Of a stretch of DNA of 64,000 nt, positions 33,625-42,681 are shown one piece after another; position 1 is the first letter of the stretch, and each line of letters begins with the position of its first letter. The translations under genes were made by a program, and so were the position numbers. The notes under the pieces are model-generated. The model ran no database searches and was not told where the DNA came from. It saw nothing but the letters and a program-made list of their open reading frames with translations. The stretch is from JBBREP01 sp036501845. GTDB taxonomy: Bacteria; Actinomycetota; Acidimicrobiia; IMCC26256; PALSA-610. Location of the stretch: the NCBI GenBank assembly GCA_036501845.1, contig DASXZO010000098.1:1-64000 (forward strand). Direction: 5' to 3'.

Positions 33625-34578
33625 GTGTTCCGCGTTGTCGCTGCTGTCGCCGCGTTCACCACCATGGTCGGCGCGTGCGTCGGCGGCGGCGTCGGACCCA
33701 AAGGCGGCGGCTCGCACCCGACGAGCGCGCCCGCGCCGCGCATCGCCGGCTGCCAAGTGTTCCCGGCCAACAACGCTTGGAACGAGAACGTGTCCGCACT
33801 GCCAGTGCGCTCGGATTCCTCGAAGCTCGTGGCGAGTATCGACAAGTCGCGCCAGTTCCTGCACGCCGACTTCGGTACCGACCCCAGCTACGGCATTCCG
33901 TTCCTCGTGGTGCCGAGCACCGAGGCGTCACACGCGGTGCACTACACGGCGTACGGCGACGAGAGTGATCCGGGGCCGTTCCCGATCCCGGCGAACGCTC
34001 CGGTGGAAGGCGGCGCGTCGAGTGGTGGCGACCGGCACGTGCTCGTGTTACAGCAGGGCTCGTGCCGCGTGTTCGAGTTGTACCGCGCGTTCTGGAAGAC
34101 CGACCATTGGAACGCCGATTCGGGCGCAACGTGGAAGCTTTCGTCGAACGCGCTGCGCCCCCTCGGCTGGACGTCGGCGGACGCCGCCGGACTGCCGATC
34201 CTTCCCGGCTTGGCGCGCGTCGACGAGGTGCTCTCCGGGCACATCGACCACGCGCTGCGGTTCACGGTCGACGCGACGCAGGCGGGCTACATCCTGCCCG
34301 CAACGCATGACGCCTCTTCGTCGAAGAACGCGGCACTTCCGCCGATGGGCCTGCGCCTGCGATTGAAGAAGTCCTTCGACCTCTCGCACTACCACGGCCA
34401 GGCGCTGGTGATCCTGAAGGCGTTGCAGCAGTACGGCATGATCGTGGCCGACAACGGCTCGTCGTGGTTCATCAGTGGCGCGTCCGACCCGCGCTGGAAC
34501 GACACCGACCTCGATCAGTTGAAGACCGTGCCCGGTTCGGCGTTCGAAGCGGTGAACACCGGGCCGGTCCGGCACTGA
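33625..34578 (+). CDS. Secreted lipoprotein of unknown function
   Basis: 317 residues from GTG 33625, which gives a compact lipoprotein signal ending VAAFTTMVGAC. The mature protein has CQVFPANNAWNENVSALPVR, HADFGTDPSYGIPFLVVPST and KKSFDLSHYHGQALVILKAL, repeated in a family of secreted actinobacterial proteins without a known role. The ligand or substrate is not evident. The start is uncertain, because no ribosome binding site is visible and longer in-frame starts exist. It faces the aldo/keto reductase gene. Confidence 0.65.
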   Translation: MFRVVAAVAAFTTMVGACVGGGVGPKGGGSHPTSAPAPRIAGCQVFPANNAWNENVSALPVRSDSSKLVASIDKSRQFLHADFGTDPSYGIPFLVVPSTEASHAVHYTAYGDESDPGPFPIPANAPVEGGASSGGDRHVLVLQQGSCRVFELYRAFWKTDHWNADSGATWKLSSNALRPLGWTSADAAGLPILPGLARVDEVLSGHIDHALRFTVDATQAGYILPATHDASSSKNAALPPMGLRLRLKKSFDLSHYHGQALVILKALQQYGMIVADNGSSWFISGASDPRWNDTDLDQLKTVPGSAFEAVNTGPVRH

Positions 34579-34584
34579 CGCGCG

Positions 34585-35562
34585 CTACGCGGCGCGGCGG
34601 CGGGCGCGCAGCATCGCCAGCGCGGTCTGCGGCGGCGCGAGCGGTTCGAACGCATCGCTCGCGGCCGTGAGCTCGGCGAGCTCGTCGGCCGTGAGGTCGA
34701 GGTCGGCTGCTTCCACGTTGCGCTTCAATTGCTCGATCGAGCTCGCGCCTGGGATCGCAACCACGTTCGGTCGCGAGATCAACCACGCGAGCGACGCCTG
34801 CGCCGGGGTGGCACCGTGGGCGGCCGCGACGCGCTTGGCCGTGTCAATCACCGGCATCGCCCGCTCGACGTTCTCGCGCAGGCACAGCGGGTCGAGCGAG
34901 CGGGCCGAGTTCGACGGCAGATGATCGGGGCTGTAGCGGCCGCCGAGCAGACCCTTGGCGAGGGGGCTGTAGGCGATGATCAGGCGGTCGTGGGTCTGCG
35001 CGTACGGCACAGTGCCCTTGTCGCGCTCGGCGCGCCGCCACAGCAGGCTGTACTGCACCTGGTTCGACAGCACTGGTCGTCCCAAGTGCTCCTCGGCCGC
35101 GGCCCAGCGCGACGTCGGGTAGTTGCTCACTCCCACGTTGGCCACCACGTTCTGGTCGAGCAGTCGGCGCATGCCTTCCATCTGCGCGGAGAGCGGCACT
35201 ACGGGGTTCGGCCAGTGCAGTTGATAGAGATCGATGCGGTCGATCTGCAGTCGCAATGCCGACAGCCGGCCGTGATCTTCCACGGTCGACGCGGTGGGGG
35301 TTGCCGGCGTCATCTTCGTGGCAACGAACGCGTCGTCGCGGCGGCCCGCGATCGCGCGCCCCACGATCATCTCGCTCACGCCGCGCGCGTACACCTCGGC
35401 GGTGTCGATGAGCGTGACGCCGGCGTCGAGCGCGGCGTGCACCAAGTCGATCGAGGTCTGCTGGGCGTACTCGTTGCTGTAACCCCAGTCGCGCGACCCG
35501 AACTGCCAACACCCCAGGCCGATCGCCGACAGGCGAACCCCGTTGACCTCGACGTACCTCAT
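34585..35562 (-). CDS. Aldo/keto reductase
   Basis: 325 residues from ATG 35562, which has GGAGG just upstream. DTAEVYARGVSE carries the Asp and Tyr of the catalytic tetrad; VATKMTPA has the Lys, and YQLHWPNP the His. The C-terminal LAWLISRPNVVAIPGASSIEQLKRNVEA binds NADPH. It reduces aldehydes or ketones; the substrate is unknown. Confidence 0.9.
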   Translation of the reverse strand: MRYVEVNGVRLSAIGLGCWQFGSRDWGYSNEYAQQTSIDLVHAALDAGVTLIDTAEVYARGVSEMIVGRAIAGRRDDAFVATKMTPATPTASTVEDHGRLSALRLQIDRIDLYQLHWPNPVVPLSAQMEGMRRLLDQNVVANVGVSNYPTSRWAAAEEHLGRPVLSNQVQYSLLWRRAERDKGTVPYAQTHDRLIIAYSPLAKGLLGGRYSPDHLPSNSARSLDPLCLRENVERAMPVIDTAKRVAAAHGATPAQASLAWLISRPNVVAIPGASSIEQLKRNVEAADLDLTADELAELTAASDAFEPLAPPQTALAMLRARRRAA

Positions 35563-35609
35563 AGCGAACCTCCGTGGCTGGTCGACCACTCAGCTTCGCG
35601 CGATCGCTC

Positions 35610-36038
35610 TCAATCGCCCAGGAGCCGCACGGTGGCGGCGTCGGGCTCGCCGTCGCAGTATTTGTCCAGCGCGGTGGTGAAGTCGGGTGCGTTGGGGTCG
35701 GCGAGTTGGAAGAGCGTCATCGACGAGTGGAATTTCATGTCGTCGGGTGAACCGAAGATGTCGTGCAACGAGCGGTCGCTGACCGCGTTGACGGCCGCGG
35801 TGCACTCGTGCAGGCGCGGCCCGAGAGTGTGATGCTCGAGGTAGGCGCGGGCCTCCACGAGCGACGTGATCCCGTAGTGCACGGCGGTCGAGCTCTGACC
35901 GAGCCCGCGCAGTTGTGGGAACACGAACCACATCCAGTGGCTCGTCTTGCGGCCGCGCCGCAGCTCGCCGAGCGCCTGCGCGTACACGCCGTCCTGGGCG
36001 TCGATGAAGCGCTGCAAATCGAAGCGATCGTCCGTCAT
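35610..36038 (-). CDS. DUF1810-family protein
   Basis: 142 residues. FDLQRFIDAQDGVYAQALGE, SHWMWFVFPQLRGLGQS and DDMKFHSSMTLF are the conserved blocks of DUF1810, a cytoplasmic calpastatin-like family of unknown role. It starts three bases after the dioxygenase stop, so it is probably in the same operon. Confidence 0.9.
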   Translation of the reverse strand: MTDDRFDLQRFIDAQDGVYAQALGELRRGRKTSHWMWFVFPQLRGLGQSSTAVHYGITSLVEARAYLEHHTLGPRLHECTAAVNAVSDRSLHDIFGSPDDMKFHSSMTLFQLADPNAPDFTTALDKYCDGEPDAATVRLLGD

Positions 36039-36041
36039 TCG

Positions 36042-36950
36042 TCAGCCGAGGTCGCCGCGGGCCAGGAGCTCGACGGGGTCTTGCATGCGCACCATGCCGA
36101 GGTAGCCGCCGCCGCGGCCGATGCTGTCGTGTACCGAGTAGCCGAGCACTTCCTGCGCGAGGCGCGGCAGGCTCTTGGCGTATGACGGCGGGATCGAGAG
36201 GTAGTTGTTCTCCTCGGTACGCAGCCAGCCGAGGCAGTAGCTGAGGTGCACGGCGCGCCGCGGAATGTCGGTGCTGTTGGCGCCGCCGGCGTGGATCGTG
36301 CTGCCGAGGTAGATCACCGCGGAGCCGGTCGGCATCTCGGCGTAGGCGAGCTGGTCCGATTCGACCGGCACCTGCATCTGCTCGAACGCTGGACGCGCAC
36401 GGTCGGGCCAGCGGTGGCTGCCCGGCACCACGCGCGTCGCCCCGTTGTCACGGGTGAAGTCGACGAACGCGATCACCGACGCGAGCTGCAGCTCGGGATG
36501 CGGCCACGGCACGTCGCTCCACACGAGCTCGTCGCGGTGCAGCCATTGCTCTTCCGAACCGGGGTCGCGTTGCAGCAAGTGACCGAGGTTCAGCTGGTAG
36601 CGCGCGCACGACGGCAACAGGATGCGGTCGCAGAGCGCGAGCAGCAGCGGGTCGCACATCACGTCGGTGGCGAACGTGCGCGACAGCCCCGGCACGCCGG
36701 CGACCTGCCTGGTGTGGTGCCCCTGGAACGCCGCCAACAACGGATTGAAGAACTCTTCGTTGGGGTCGGCCGCGTCGACTGCACTCTCGACGTCGTCGTT
36801 GACGCGGCGCACTACGTCGGCGTCGAGCAGACCCTCGACGATCACCACGCCGTCGCGCTCGATTGCGTCGCGGACGGTGTCGGGATCGGGATCGGCCTTG
36901 GCATCGAAGCGTTGGATCGCAGACATCGACGCGCCAGCGTAGGAGTTCAC
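36042..36950 (-). CDS. Phytanoyl-CoA dioxygenase-family enzyme
   Basis: 302 residues. An Fe(II)/2-oxoglutarate oxygenase: the facial triad is WLHRDELVW (HxD) with the distal His in STIHAGGANST, and Arg in RRAVHLSY binds 2-oxoglutarate. Substrates of this family vary widely. GTG 36950 overlaps the GH1 stop (GTGA) and is coupled; ATG 36926 is the alternative. Confidence 0.82.
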   Translation of the reverse strand: MNSYAGASMSAIQRFDAKADPDPDTVRDAIERDGVVIVEGLLDADVVRRVNDDVESAVDAADPNEEFFNPLLAAFQGHHTRQVAGVPGLSRTFATDVMCDPLLLALCDRILLPSCARYQLNLGHLLQRDPGSEEQWLHRDELVWSDVPWPHPELQLASVIAFVDFTRDNGATRVVPGSHRWPDRARPAFEQMQVPVESDQLAYAEMPTGSAVIYLGSTIHAGGANSTDIPRRAVHLSYCLGWLRTEENNYLSIPPSYAKSLPRLAQEVLGYSVHDSIGRGGGYLGMVRMQDPVELLARGDLG

Positions 36951-38143
36951 TCGCCGAGCGCCTCACGGCCCAGGATCGCGGCACTCGGGCGCACGTTGCG
37001 GTCGCGGTCGATGATGCCGAACTTCACGTCGTAGCCGTGGAGCCATTCGTAGTTGTCGACGCCGGTCCAGTGGAAGAATCCGCGCACGTCGACGCTACGC
37101 GCAATCGCTTCGTGCGTGACCTCCAGCCCCCGCGAGAGGTAGGCGGCGCGTTGATCGTCGTCGTCGGTGCCGATCCCGTACTCGGCAACGAGCAGTGGTG
37201 TGCCGGGGAGCTCGGCGTGCAGGCGATCGAGTACGAGGCCGAGGCCGTCGGCCCAGATTGCGTAACCGAGCGGCGATACCGGCGCGTCGTGCGGGTGGCG
37301 GGTGATGCGTCCGGCGGCCACACCCATCGCCGAGTAGTAGGAGAAGCCCACGAGGTCGAACGCGCCCGCGAGATCGGGACGATCCACTGGGTCGCGTCCG
37401 CGGATGCGCAACACGCCGTCGCGAAACAACTCGAGCCCGGGCGCCCACGACGACGCGTACACGAGGTGCGCGAGCTTCGTGGTCTCCTCGCGGTCGTCGA
37501 CGGCGACGATGGGGGAGAGCCCGAAGATCGATGCCACCGGCGCGCCGGTCTGGCGCAACCGCACCGCAGCTTCGGCGTTGGCGAGGTGGATCGCCTCGTC
37601 GGCGACGGCCGCCTCCTCACGATCGTTGTGGCCGGGCGGCCAACCTCCGCCGCGATACGCGACGTGCGCGTAGTAGTTCGTCTCGTTCACCGGCTTCCAC
37701 CCGCCGGCGAGATCGCCGAACGTCTCGGCCATGAAGTCGACGTGACGAGCCCAGAACTCGGTGCGGTTCCGCTCGACGAGGAATCCGCCGCGATCGGCGA
37801 ACCAGCGCGGCAGCGTGAAGTGGTGCAGGCTCACCCACGGCACGACACCGGCGTCGCGCGCCGCTTCGAGCACCGCGCGGTAGCGCGCAACGGCCGCCGC
37901 ATCACGAACGCCCTCGCGCGGTTCGATGCGGGCCCATTCAATCGAGAGCCGGTGGTGGCGCAGCCCGAGCGATGCGTAGGTGCGGAAGTCGTCGGTGTAG
38001 CGCGCCGCGAAGCCGTTGCCGTCGTTCGACACCGGCGCATGGCCGGTGCGCTCCCACTCGATCCAGTCCGACGCCGGCGCCGCGCCTTCGCACTGTGTCG
38101 AGCTCGCGCCGGTGCCCCACATGAACCCGTCGGGCCACTGCAT
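36947..38143 (-). CDS. GH1-family beta-glycosidase
   Basis: 398 residues, slightly short for GH1. FMWGTGASSTQCEGA, HHRLSIEWARIEP and the acid/base Glu in GGWKPVNETNYY (family motif NEP, here NET) are present. The nucleophile is likely the Glu in LLVAEYGIGTDD (usual TENG), and the aglycone-side FHWTGVDNYEWLHGY motif is intact. It is predicted to hydrolyse beta-glucosides or related substrates in the cytoplasm, as no signal peptide is seen. It lies downstream of tatA and upstream of the dioxygenase. Confidence 0.85.
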   Translation of the reverse strand: MQWPDGFMWGTGASSTQCEGAAPASDWIEWERTGHAPVSNDGNGFAARYTDDFRTYASLGLRHHRLSIEWARIEPREGVRDAAAVARYRAVLEAARDAGVVPWVSLHHFTLPRWFADRGGFLVERNRTEFWARHVDFMAETFGDLAGGWKPVNETNYYAHVAYRGGGWPPGHNDREEAAVADEAIHLANAEAAVRLRQTGAPVASIFGLSPIVAVDDREETTKLAHLVYASSWAPGLELFRDGVLRIRGRDPVDRPDLAGAFDLVGFSYYSAMGVAAGRITRHPHDAPVSPLGYAIWADGLGLVLDRLHAELPGTPLLVAEYGIGTDDDDQRAAYLSRGLEVTHEAIARSVDVRGFFHWTGVDNYEWLHGYDVKFGIIDRDRNVRPSAAILGREALGE

Positions 38144-38173
38144 AGGTGAGCGGCCAGCGGCAGTTGGGCGGCG

Positions 38174-38404
38174 TCAGTTGTTGGACGGGTTCTGCGGCGC
38201 CGGGTCGTTTGCCTTCGACTCGGAAGCCTTCGAGTCCGACTTCTTCGCGTCGGACTTGTCGCCCTCACCGTGCAGGCCGCTCTCGAATTCCTTGCGCGCC
38301 GTCCCCAGCGAGCGGGCGAGCTTCGGGATCTGCGACCCACCGAAGAGCAGCACGAGCACTGCGAGCACGATCAGAATGTCGGGGCCAAGGATCTCGGCGA
38401 TCAT
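38174..38404 (-). CDS. tatA: Twin-arginine translocase subunit TatA
   Basis: 76 residues with one N-terminal membrane helix (ILGPDILIVLAVLVLLFGGS), the FG hinge, an amphipathic helix IPKLARSLGTARKEF and a charged tail. TatA forms the protein-conducting ring of the Tat system. TatB and TatC are not in the window. A GAGGAGA site precedes the ATG. Confidence 0.92.
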   Translation of the reverse strand: MIAEILGPDILIVLAVLVLLFGGSQIPKLARSLGTARKEFESGLHGEGDKSDAKKSDSKASESKANDPAPQNPSNN

Positions 38405-38618
38405 CGGACGGTCTCCTCACGCACCGATCGAACGCGATCGGCGCATCACAATGCTACGGCGGTGCTGGTCCGACTGACCAGCGGGCCTTCCGCCTGAGCA
38501 TTCTCGCATCAACGACGGCATCAGGGGGCGTTTCCGGACATTCGGCACTCCGACCGTCGTGAGGGTCGGCCGACCTCGACCACCTACACCCAACAGAGTC
38601 TTGGTTTCCCCGCGCTGA
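38405..38618. other. Intergenic region with three hairpins
   Basis: Between tatA and the giant secreted gene. CCGATCG-AACG-CGATCGG (about 38422-38439) lies upstream of tatA. GCTGGTC-CGACT-GACCAGC (about 38464-38482) and CCGACC...GGTCGG (about 38552) could terminate the gene ending at 38619. No ORF with coding character was found. Confidence 0.5.
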
Positions 38619-41600
38619 TCAGTTGCCGGTCCAGATCGACGAGCCCGACGTGACGCCCGCGACGTACCAGAACGCGTCGCCTTTCCCGTCGCCGTTGAAG
38701 TCGCCGGAGAGCGGCAGGTAGATCCCGTTCGCCGAGACGTGCGGGCCGGGCTGCAACCCGGCGGGCGAGCCGTACCACACCGAGTCGGTAGCGGGTCCGG
38801 GCGCGTACCAGAGGATGTCGGTGGTGCCGTCGCCGTTGAAGTCGCCGACCACCGGGATGTACGAGTTGTGGATCGCCGGCGCGACCGCGGCCTGGATGAG
38901 GCCGAAGCCGCTGCCGAGCCACAGGTGCTCGCCGCCGGTACCGCCGGTGTACCAGAAGATGTCGTCGACGTGGTCGCCGTTGAAGTCACCGACGATCGGC
39001 GTGCCGCGCGTCTGGAGGCCGACGGTGCCGTGGGTGAAGCCGGTCGTGCCGCCGTTCCAGATCGGTTGGCTCTTCTGCGTGGGCCAGTCCCACACGATGT
39101 CGCTGAAGTTGTCGCCGTTGAAATCGCCGACTGCCGGCCGGTAGGTGCCGTTGACCACAGGGTCGGGCCCCGTGTGGAAGCCCGACGACGAGCCGAACCA
39201 GATGTGGTCGGCAGCCGGGCCCGGCGCGTACCAGAGGATGTCGTCGACGCCGTCGCCGTTGAAGTCGCCCACGAGCGGCTGGTACGTGCCGCTGATGTTG
39301 AGGTTGGAACCCTTCACGAACCCGTTGCTCGAGCCCCACCAAATCGGATCGGGGTCGGGGCCAGGGGCGTACCAGATGATGTCGGTCTTCCCGTCGCCGT
39401 TGAAGTCGCCGGTGATCGGCTTGTACACACTGTTGATCGTGTAGTGCGATCCGAACGAGAACATCGACGTCCCCACGTTCGTGAGTGTGTTGACGTCGAC
39501 CGGCGCGCTCACGTGCGCCGACGCGCCGCCCTGGTCGGTGACGGTGAGGGTCACGGTGCGCGCGCCCGATCCGCTGTACGTGTGCTGCGCGGTGAGCCCG
39601 GTCGCGGTGTGACCGTCACCGAAGTTCCACACATAGGTGGTGATCGGAGCTTCGTTGTCGACCGAGATGTGCGCGTCGAACGAGCAGTTCGTCTGCACGC
39701 ACTTCCAGAGGAACGCGGGGAGCGGCGGAAGCTTCGCCGGGTTGATCGCGAGCAGCGTGCTGCCCGTGGCCCCGTCGTTGTCGGTGACGGTGAGGCGCAC
39801 GTCGTAGGTGCCGCCGGCCGCGTAGGTGTGCTTCACGTTCCTACCGGTGGTGGTGCCACCGTCGCCGAAGTCCCATGTCCAGGCCACAACGGTGCCGTCC
39901 GGGTCGTGCGACGGGCTGCCGCTGAAGCTGCACACGAGCTGGTCGCACGATTGCGTGAAGCTGGCGACGGGCGGCTGGTTGCCGTTGCCCGATGTGGGCA
40001 CGAGCACGTTCTGGGCGAACTCCGACGTGCTCCCATTGGAGTTCGTCGAGGTCGCGGTCACGACGTGGCCCGCCACACCGCCGGGCAACGGGATGACCGC
40101 GTTGCCGGTGCTGTCGGCCACTGCGCTGGTCTCGTAGGTCTCACCCGAGCCCCACACGCCGGCCGCCGAGTCGGCGAGGAACACCTCGATGGTGCAACTC
40201 GCGCACGTGGCCGCGGTGATCGCCGTCGGCTGCGCGTTCGAGAGCGTGGGTGCGATCATCTTGTCGTTCACGTTCACGTTGGCATTCGCCGACGTGTTCA
40301 CCTTGGCGAACGGCGCCAGGTCGATGCCGAGCGCGGCCGTGCCGGTCTGGTTGTTGTTGAAGATCGAGTTCTGGGTGAACGTGTTCCCGTTGGTGTTCGT
40401 GAACACGTGGTTCGGGTCGAGCACCTCGTCGGGCTCCACCTGGATGCCGGCGTCGTTGTTGGCGATGATGTTCTGCTGCACCGTGATCTTGAACGCGCCG
40501 CCGTTGATGTTCAGGCCGAACAGCTTGTTGCCGGCGGCGGTGCCGTTGTTGGTCACGCCGATCTTGTTGAACGCAATCAGCGAGTTGTTGGTGCCCTTGT
40601 CCACCATCACGCCGCCGCGACCGTTGTCGACGACGGTGTTGAACTCGACGGTCTCGTGGTTCTGGTCGGGCGGGCACGGCAGGCTGCCGCAGTCACCTTT
40701 GCCCTCGAGGTGGATGCCCCAGTAGCCGTTGGCCGCGTACGACGGCGCGGTGTTGCCGGTGGGGTCGGTGCCGACGAGGTTGCCGATGACGGAGTTGAAC
40801 TGTGTCGCGGCCTCGTGCGCCACCTCGATACCGGCCTGCCCATTCCCCGACACGAGGTTGCCCTCTTCCGTGCCGGTGCCGCCGATCATCGTGTGCTCGG
40901 ACGCGCGTGTGATGTCGATCCCGTGCGACTCGGTGAAGCGTCGCTGCGTTCCGGTGGGGTCGAGGCCGACGATGTTGTTCTGGATCACGTTCCAGCTCGT
41001 CGGGAAGTTGTACGAACCGATGCCCTTGAAGTCGCAGCCCGAGATCACGTTGCGCGTGCCATTCCCGGGCGCGCCGATCTGGTTGTGGCTCGCGCCGTTC
41101 TGCAGCACGATGCAGCTCGCGTCGTTGAACGTCACGTGCTTCGGGTCGTAGGCGCCCGTGGGCGTGAGCCCGAGCATGTCTCCGACCACCGTGTTGAAGT
41201 CGGAACTGGCGGTGTCGAAGTTCAGATCCTGCGAGAACCCGTGGATGTCGAGCCCCTCGAAGGTGTTGTGGCTGGACGCGATCACGAAGGCGGGGAAGGT
41301 GCCCGGGCCCTTCCCGGCGAGCTCGATGCCGTAGACCGCGTTGTCGACGAGCGGATCACTGTTGGCGCTGGAACCGGGCTGGGTGAAGCCGTTGATGATG
41401 ATGCCGCTGGTATTCGTGAGCGGCGGCAGCGCGCTCTGCGGTGTGATCGTCTGCACGCCGCTGCCCGGGATGTTGAAGTCGATTTCCGCGGCACCCGACG
41501 CTGCGTTGGCCTCCTGGACCGCGGCGCGCAATGTGCACTGGCCCGCGGTCGCGGTCGAGCAGGTGCCGTTGACGTGCGCGTCGCCGCCGTCGGCCGTGGA

Positions 41601-42476
41601 GTTGACCACGAACGTCGTCGGTGTGTTCGGCGTGACCGACGCGTGCGCCACGGTGCCACTGCCGCTCGACGAGGCGTGACCGGCCACAGCCTGCACGTCG
41701 GCCATTGTGAGGCAGCCGTCGCCGTTCACGTCGGCGTACGCGTCGGCGGTGCACTCGTTGCCGGACTCGGCGCCGTCTACCCATGCGGCCGCCAAGCCGT
41801 TGGCGTCGCCGGCCGAAGGCGCGCCCGAGTGGTCCACTCCGAGCGGTGCGCCGTGCGCGAGCCCGCCGTTGCGTGTCAACGAACCCGCAGGCGCGGCCCA
41901 GTTCGTACGCGAGGTCCCGACGTGGAAGGTGATGTCGGTGGCCGCGAGTCGCGTGCCCTTACCGGCTGACGACGCGAGCAGGGTGCCGTCGGGCGCCACG
42001 AGCTGGGTGCTGTCGAGCCGCAGGTGCACCGTGCCGGGCTGCAACGCGATCACGTCGATCTCGGCCAGTGCACTCGACGGCGCCTGGCGCGAGCCGGCGC
42101 AGGCAGAGCCCGTGCATGACCAGGCTCCCAGTGTGGTGCGGTCGGAGGCGTCGGGCGTCTCGAGCCCGTGGAGCGCCGCGCCCGACGGCATCGTCGCGTC
42201 CCACACCACCTTGGAGATGTCGAGGGCACCGTCGTCGTAGCGCAGGCTCGTCTCGAAGGCCGCCAGCGTGGGTGCGTTGGTGGCGACGAGCTGCAAGCGC
42301 ACGAGCTGGCCGAGCGGCAGCGTCGTCGGGCCGGTGATCCGCAGCCCCGGCGTGGCCGCGGCCGTGACCGAACCGCCCGCCGCAGTGAGTCCCGAGGGAA
42401 TGGCGACGCTTCCGAACGCGCCGATCGCCAGCGCGGCTGTGAGCGCGATGACGGGAAATGCACGTGTTGTAGGCAC
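38619..42476 (-). CDS. Giant secreted cohesin-like, PKD and FG-GAP protein
   Basis: About 1285 residues from GTG 42476, which has GGAGG eight bases upstream; longer in-frame codons do not look coding. Signal peptide 1-35. A cohesin-like domain (about 46-180, LRITGPTTLPLGQLVRLQLV) is followed by one degenerate and one intact dockerin-type loop (DVNGDGCLTMAD, 249-260). CTLRAAVQEAN (314-324) opens the CSLREA beta-helix. Two PKD domains follow (WTWDFGDGG, YVWNFGDGH). The C-terminus has six FG-GAP repeats of the DFNGDG..DI.WY type, like the divergent gene at 42.7 kb. Paralogue of the 26.2 kb protein. Confidence 0.88.
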   Translation of the reverse strand: MPTTRAFPVIALTAALAIGAFGSVAIPSGLTAAGGSVTAAATPGLRITGPTTLPLGQLVRLQLVATNAPTLAAFETSLRYDDGALDISKVVWDATMPSGAALHGLETPDASDRTTLGAWSCTGSACAGSRQAPSSALAEIDVIALQPGTVHLRLDSTQLVAPDGTLLASSAGKGTRLAATDITFHVGTSRTNWAAPAGSLTRNGGLAHGAPLGVDHSGAPSAGDANGLAAAWVDGAESGNECTADAYADVNGDGCLTMADVQAVAGHASSSGSGTVAHASVTPNTPTTFVVNSTADGGDAHVNGTCSTATAGQCTLRAAVQEANAASGAAEIDFNIPGSGVQTITPQSALPPLTNTSGIIINGFTQPGSSANSDPLVDNAVYGIELAGKGPGTFPAFVIASSHNTFEGLDIHGFSQDLNFDTASSDFNTVVGDMLGLTPTGAYDPKHVTFNDASCIVLQNGASHNQIGAPGNGTRNVISGCDFKGIGSYNFPTSWNVIQNNIVGLDPTGTQRRFTESHGIDITRASEHTMIGGTGTEEGNLVSGNGQAGIEVAHEAATQFNSVIGNLVGTDPTGNTAPSYAANGYWGIHLEGKGDCGSLPCPPDQNHETVEFNTVVDNGRGGVMVDKGTNNSLIAFNKIGVTNNGTAAGNKLFGLNINGGAFKITVQQNIIANNDAGIQVEPDEVLDPNHVFTNTNGNTFTQNSIFNNNQTGTAALGIDLAPFAKVNTSANANVNVNDKMIAPTLSNAQPTAITAATCASCTIEVFLADSAAGVWGSGETYETSAVADSTGNAVIPLPGGVAGHVVTATSTNSNGSTSEFAQNVLVPTSGNGNQPPVASFTQSCDQLVCSFSGSPSHDPDGTVVAWTWDFGDGGTTTGRNVKHTYAAGGTYDVRLTVTDNDGATGSTLLAINPAKLPPLPAFLWKCVQTNCSFDAHISVDNEAPITTYVWNFGDGHTATGLTAQHTYSGSGARTVTLTVTDQGGASAHVSAPVDVNTLTNVGTSMFSFGSHYTINSVYKPITGDFNGDGKTDIIWYAPGPDPDPIWWGSSNGFVKGSNLNISGTYQPLVGDFNGDGVDDILWYAPGPAADHIWFGSSSGFHTGPDPVVNGTYRPAVGDFNGDNFSDIVWDWPTQKSQPIWNGGTTGFTHGTVGLQTRGTPIVGDFNGDHVDDIFWYTGGTGGEHLWLGSGFGLIQAAVAPAIHNSYIPVVGDFNGDGTTDILWYAPGPATDSVWYGSPAGLQPGPHVSANGIYLPLSGDFNGDGKGDAFWYVAGVTSGSSIWTGN
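38680..39430 (-). repeat. DNA-level repeats in FG-GAP region
   Basis: GTCGCCGTTGAAGTCGCC-like blocks recur about every 135 bases and encode GDFNGD. They reflect six tandem protein repeats and are not a CRISPR array, because the spacers are coding and similar. Confidence 0.7.
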
Positions 42477-42681
42477 TCGCCTGACCTCCACTATTGCCCC
42501 TCGAAAGATGGTGCCGGTCCGCCGGGCCGGTTCCGTGCCAAGCGTGTCAACCACGCAGAATTCTGTCAGGCCGGGGCCGTTGAAATCGGAACCAACGCCG
42601 CAACGGGGATCTCCGGGTGGAGTAATTGGTACATACGTCCTTCGGGCCGGCACGCGGCTCGGGCGCCGACGAGGAGGCGAT

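Noticed and set aside
38680..39430. CRISPR-like periodic repeats
   Set aside because: The repeats encode similar protein repeats at about 135-base spacing and the intervening segments are also similar; no leader or cas gene.
38739..41969. 1076-codon open frame on the plus strand opposite the giant secreted gene
   Set aside because: Antisense shadow of tandem FG-GAP and PKD repeats; the repetitive translation follows from the sense-strand repeats.
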